From NCBI GenBank assembly GCA_003230795.1, contig QIGM01000317.1, positions 1 through 5,839 on the forward strand: 5,839 nt of DNA, in the 5' to 3' direction. The notes beneath the pieces were generated by a model. That model worked only from the letters and a program-made list of their open reading frames with translations, was not told where the DNA came from and made no database searches. Below, in pieces: positions 5,766 to 5,839 of the stretch. Made by a program: the position numbers and the translations under genes. Positions within the stretch are counted from its first letter, which is position 1, and the number at the start of each line of letters is the position of its first letter. The DNA comes from a bacterium (lineage in GTDB: Bacteria > Bdellovibrionota_C > UBA2361 > SZUA-149).

Positions 5766-5839
5766 CAGCTAACGCGTGGGACATCGTGATGATTGTCGGC
5801 ATGTAAAAATGAAAGGAACTCCTCGGTAGTTTCTTTCGG
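5765..5839 (-). CDS. C-terminal end of the cognate antitoxin, cut by the window edge
   Basis: The minus frame leading into the toxin reads PKETTEEFLSFLHADNHHDV, then PRVS and TGA (5765-5767). Only 24 codons are in the window. The position just upstream, the one-base stop/start overlap and the Glu-rich then His/Asp-rich tail fit an antitoxin that binds the PIN toxin with its C-terminus. The DNA-binding N-terminal domain that would class it as VapB, RelB or Phd-like lies beyond the right edge. Confidence 0.6.
   Translation of the reverse strand, partial: PKETTEEFLSFLHADNHHDVPRVS

Noticed and set aside
1..5839. CRISPR array or insertion sequence
   Set aside because: I found no evenly spaced direct repeats, no transposase motifs and no terminal inverted repeats with target duplications.

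Overview
The window looks like a defence or genomic island from a planctomycete of the Rhodopirellula/Pirellulaceae type. I infer this from three things: a degenerate tyrosine-recombinase C-terminus of a style I associate with planctomycetes, a tmRNA 3'-end-like attachment sequence directly after it, and moderate GC with poor Shine-Dalgarno sites. This is recognition from memory; no database search was possible.

Layout from left to right. Positions 1-328 (+) hold the decayed end of a tyrosine recombinase, with two in-frame stops and a changed RHS motif but a recognisable catalytic-Tyr segment. Its last codons lie inside two strong hairpins (279-304 and 311-346). A sequence matching the 3' end of a tmRNA, read on the minus strand, follows at 353-375 and is a likely attachment-site core. 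A further stretch to 581 resembles the extreme C-terminal tail of planctomycete integrases in another frame. Positions 582-679 hold nothing I can name.

Positions 680-4242 (-) are the core: a two-gene operon, gajA (603 aa, OLD-family ATPase plus TOPRIM nuclease) and gajB (584 aa, UvrD/Rep-like helicase), overlapping by the ATGA of stop and start. This is a complete-looking Gabija anti-phage system. In the known model GajA is a nucleotide-gated DNA-nicking nuclease and GajB is a helicase/ATPase partner that responds to DNA ends. All the key motifs of both proteins are present. The leader upstream of gajA carries a 10-bp perfect inverted repeat flanking a weak promoter.

Positions 4243-4526 have no gene, but hold possible control signals and a pseudoknot-capable set of inverted repeats. 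Positions 4527-4721 (-) probably encode a very basic 64-aa protein, with a good promoter placed so that its mRNA would be leaderless. Positions 4825-5103 (-) encode a 92-aa small conserved-looking protein with its own SD and rho-independent terminator. A second, similar terminator lies at 5184-5215. Positions 5355-5839 (-) hold a PIN-domain VapC-type toxin and, running off the right edge, the end of its antitoxin gene.

Taken together, recombination remnants, a phage-defence operon and a toxin-antitoxin pair all fit a horizontally acquired accessory region. The system at its centre, Gabija, is already described. The less explained parts are the int/att junction, the leader architecture and the small genes.
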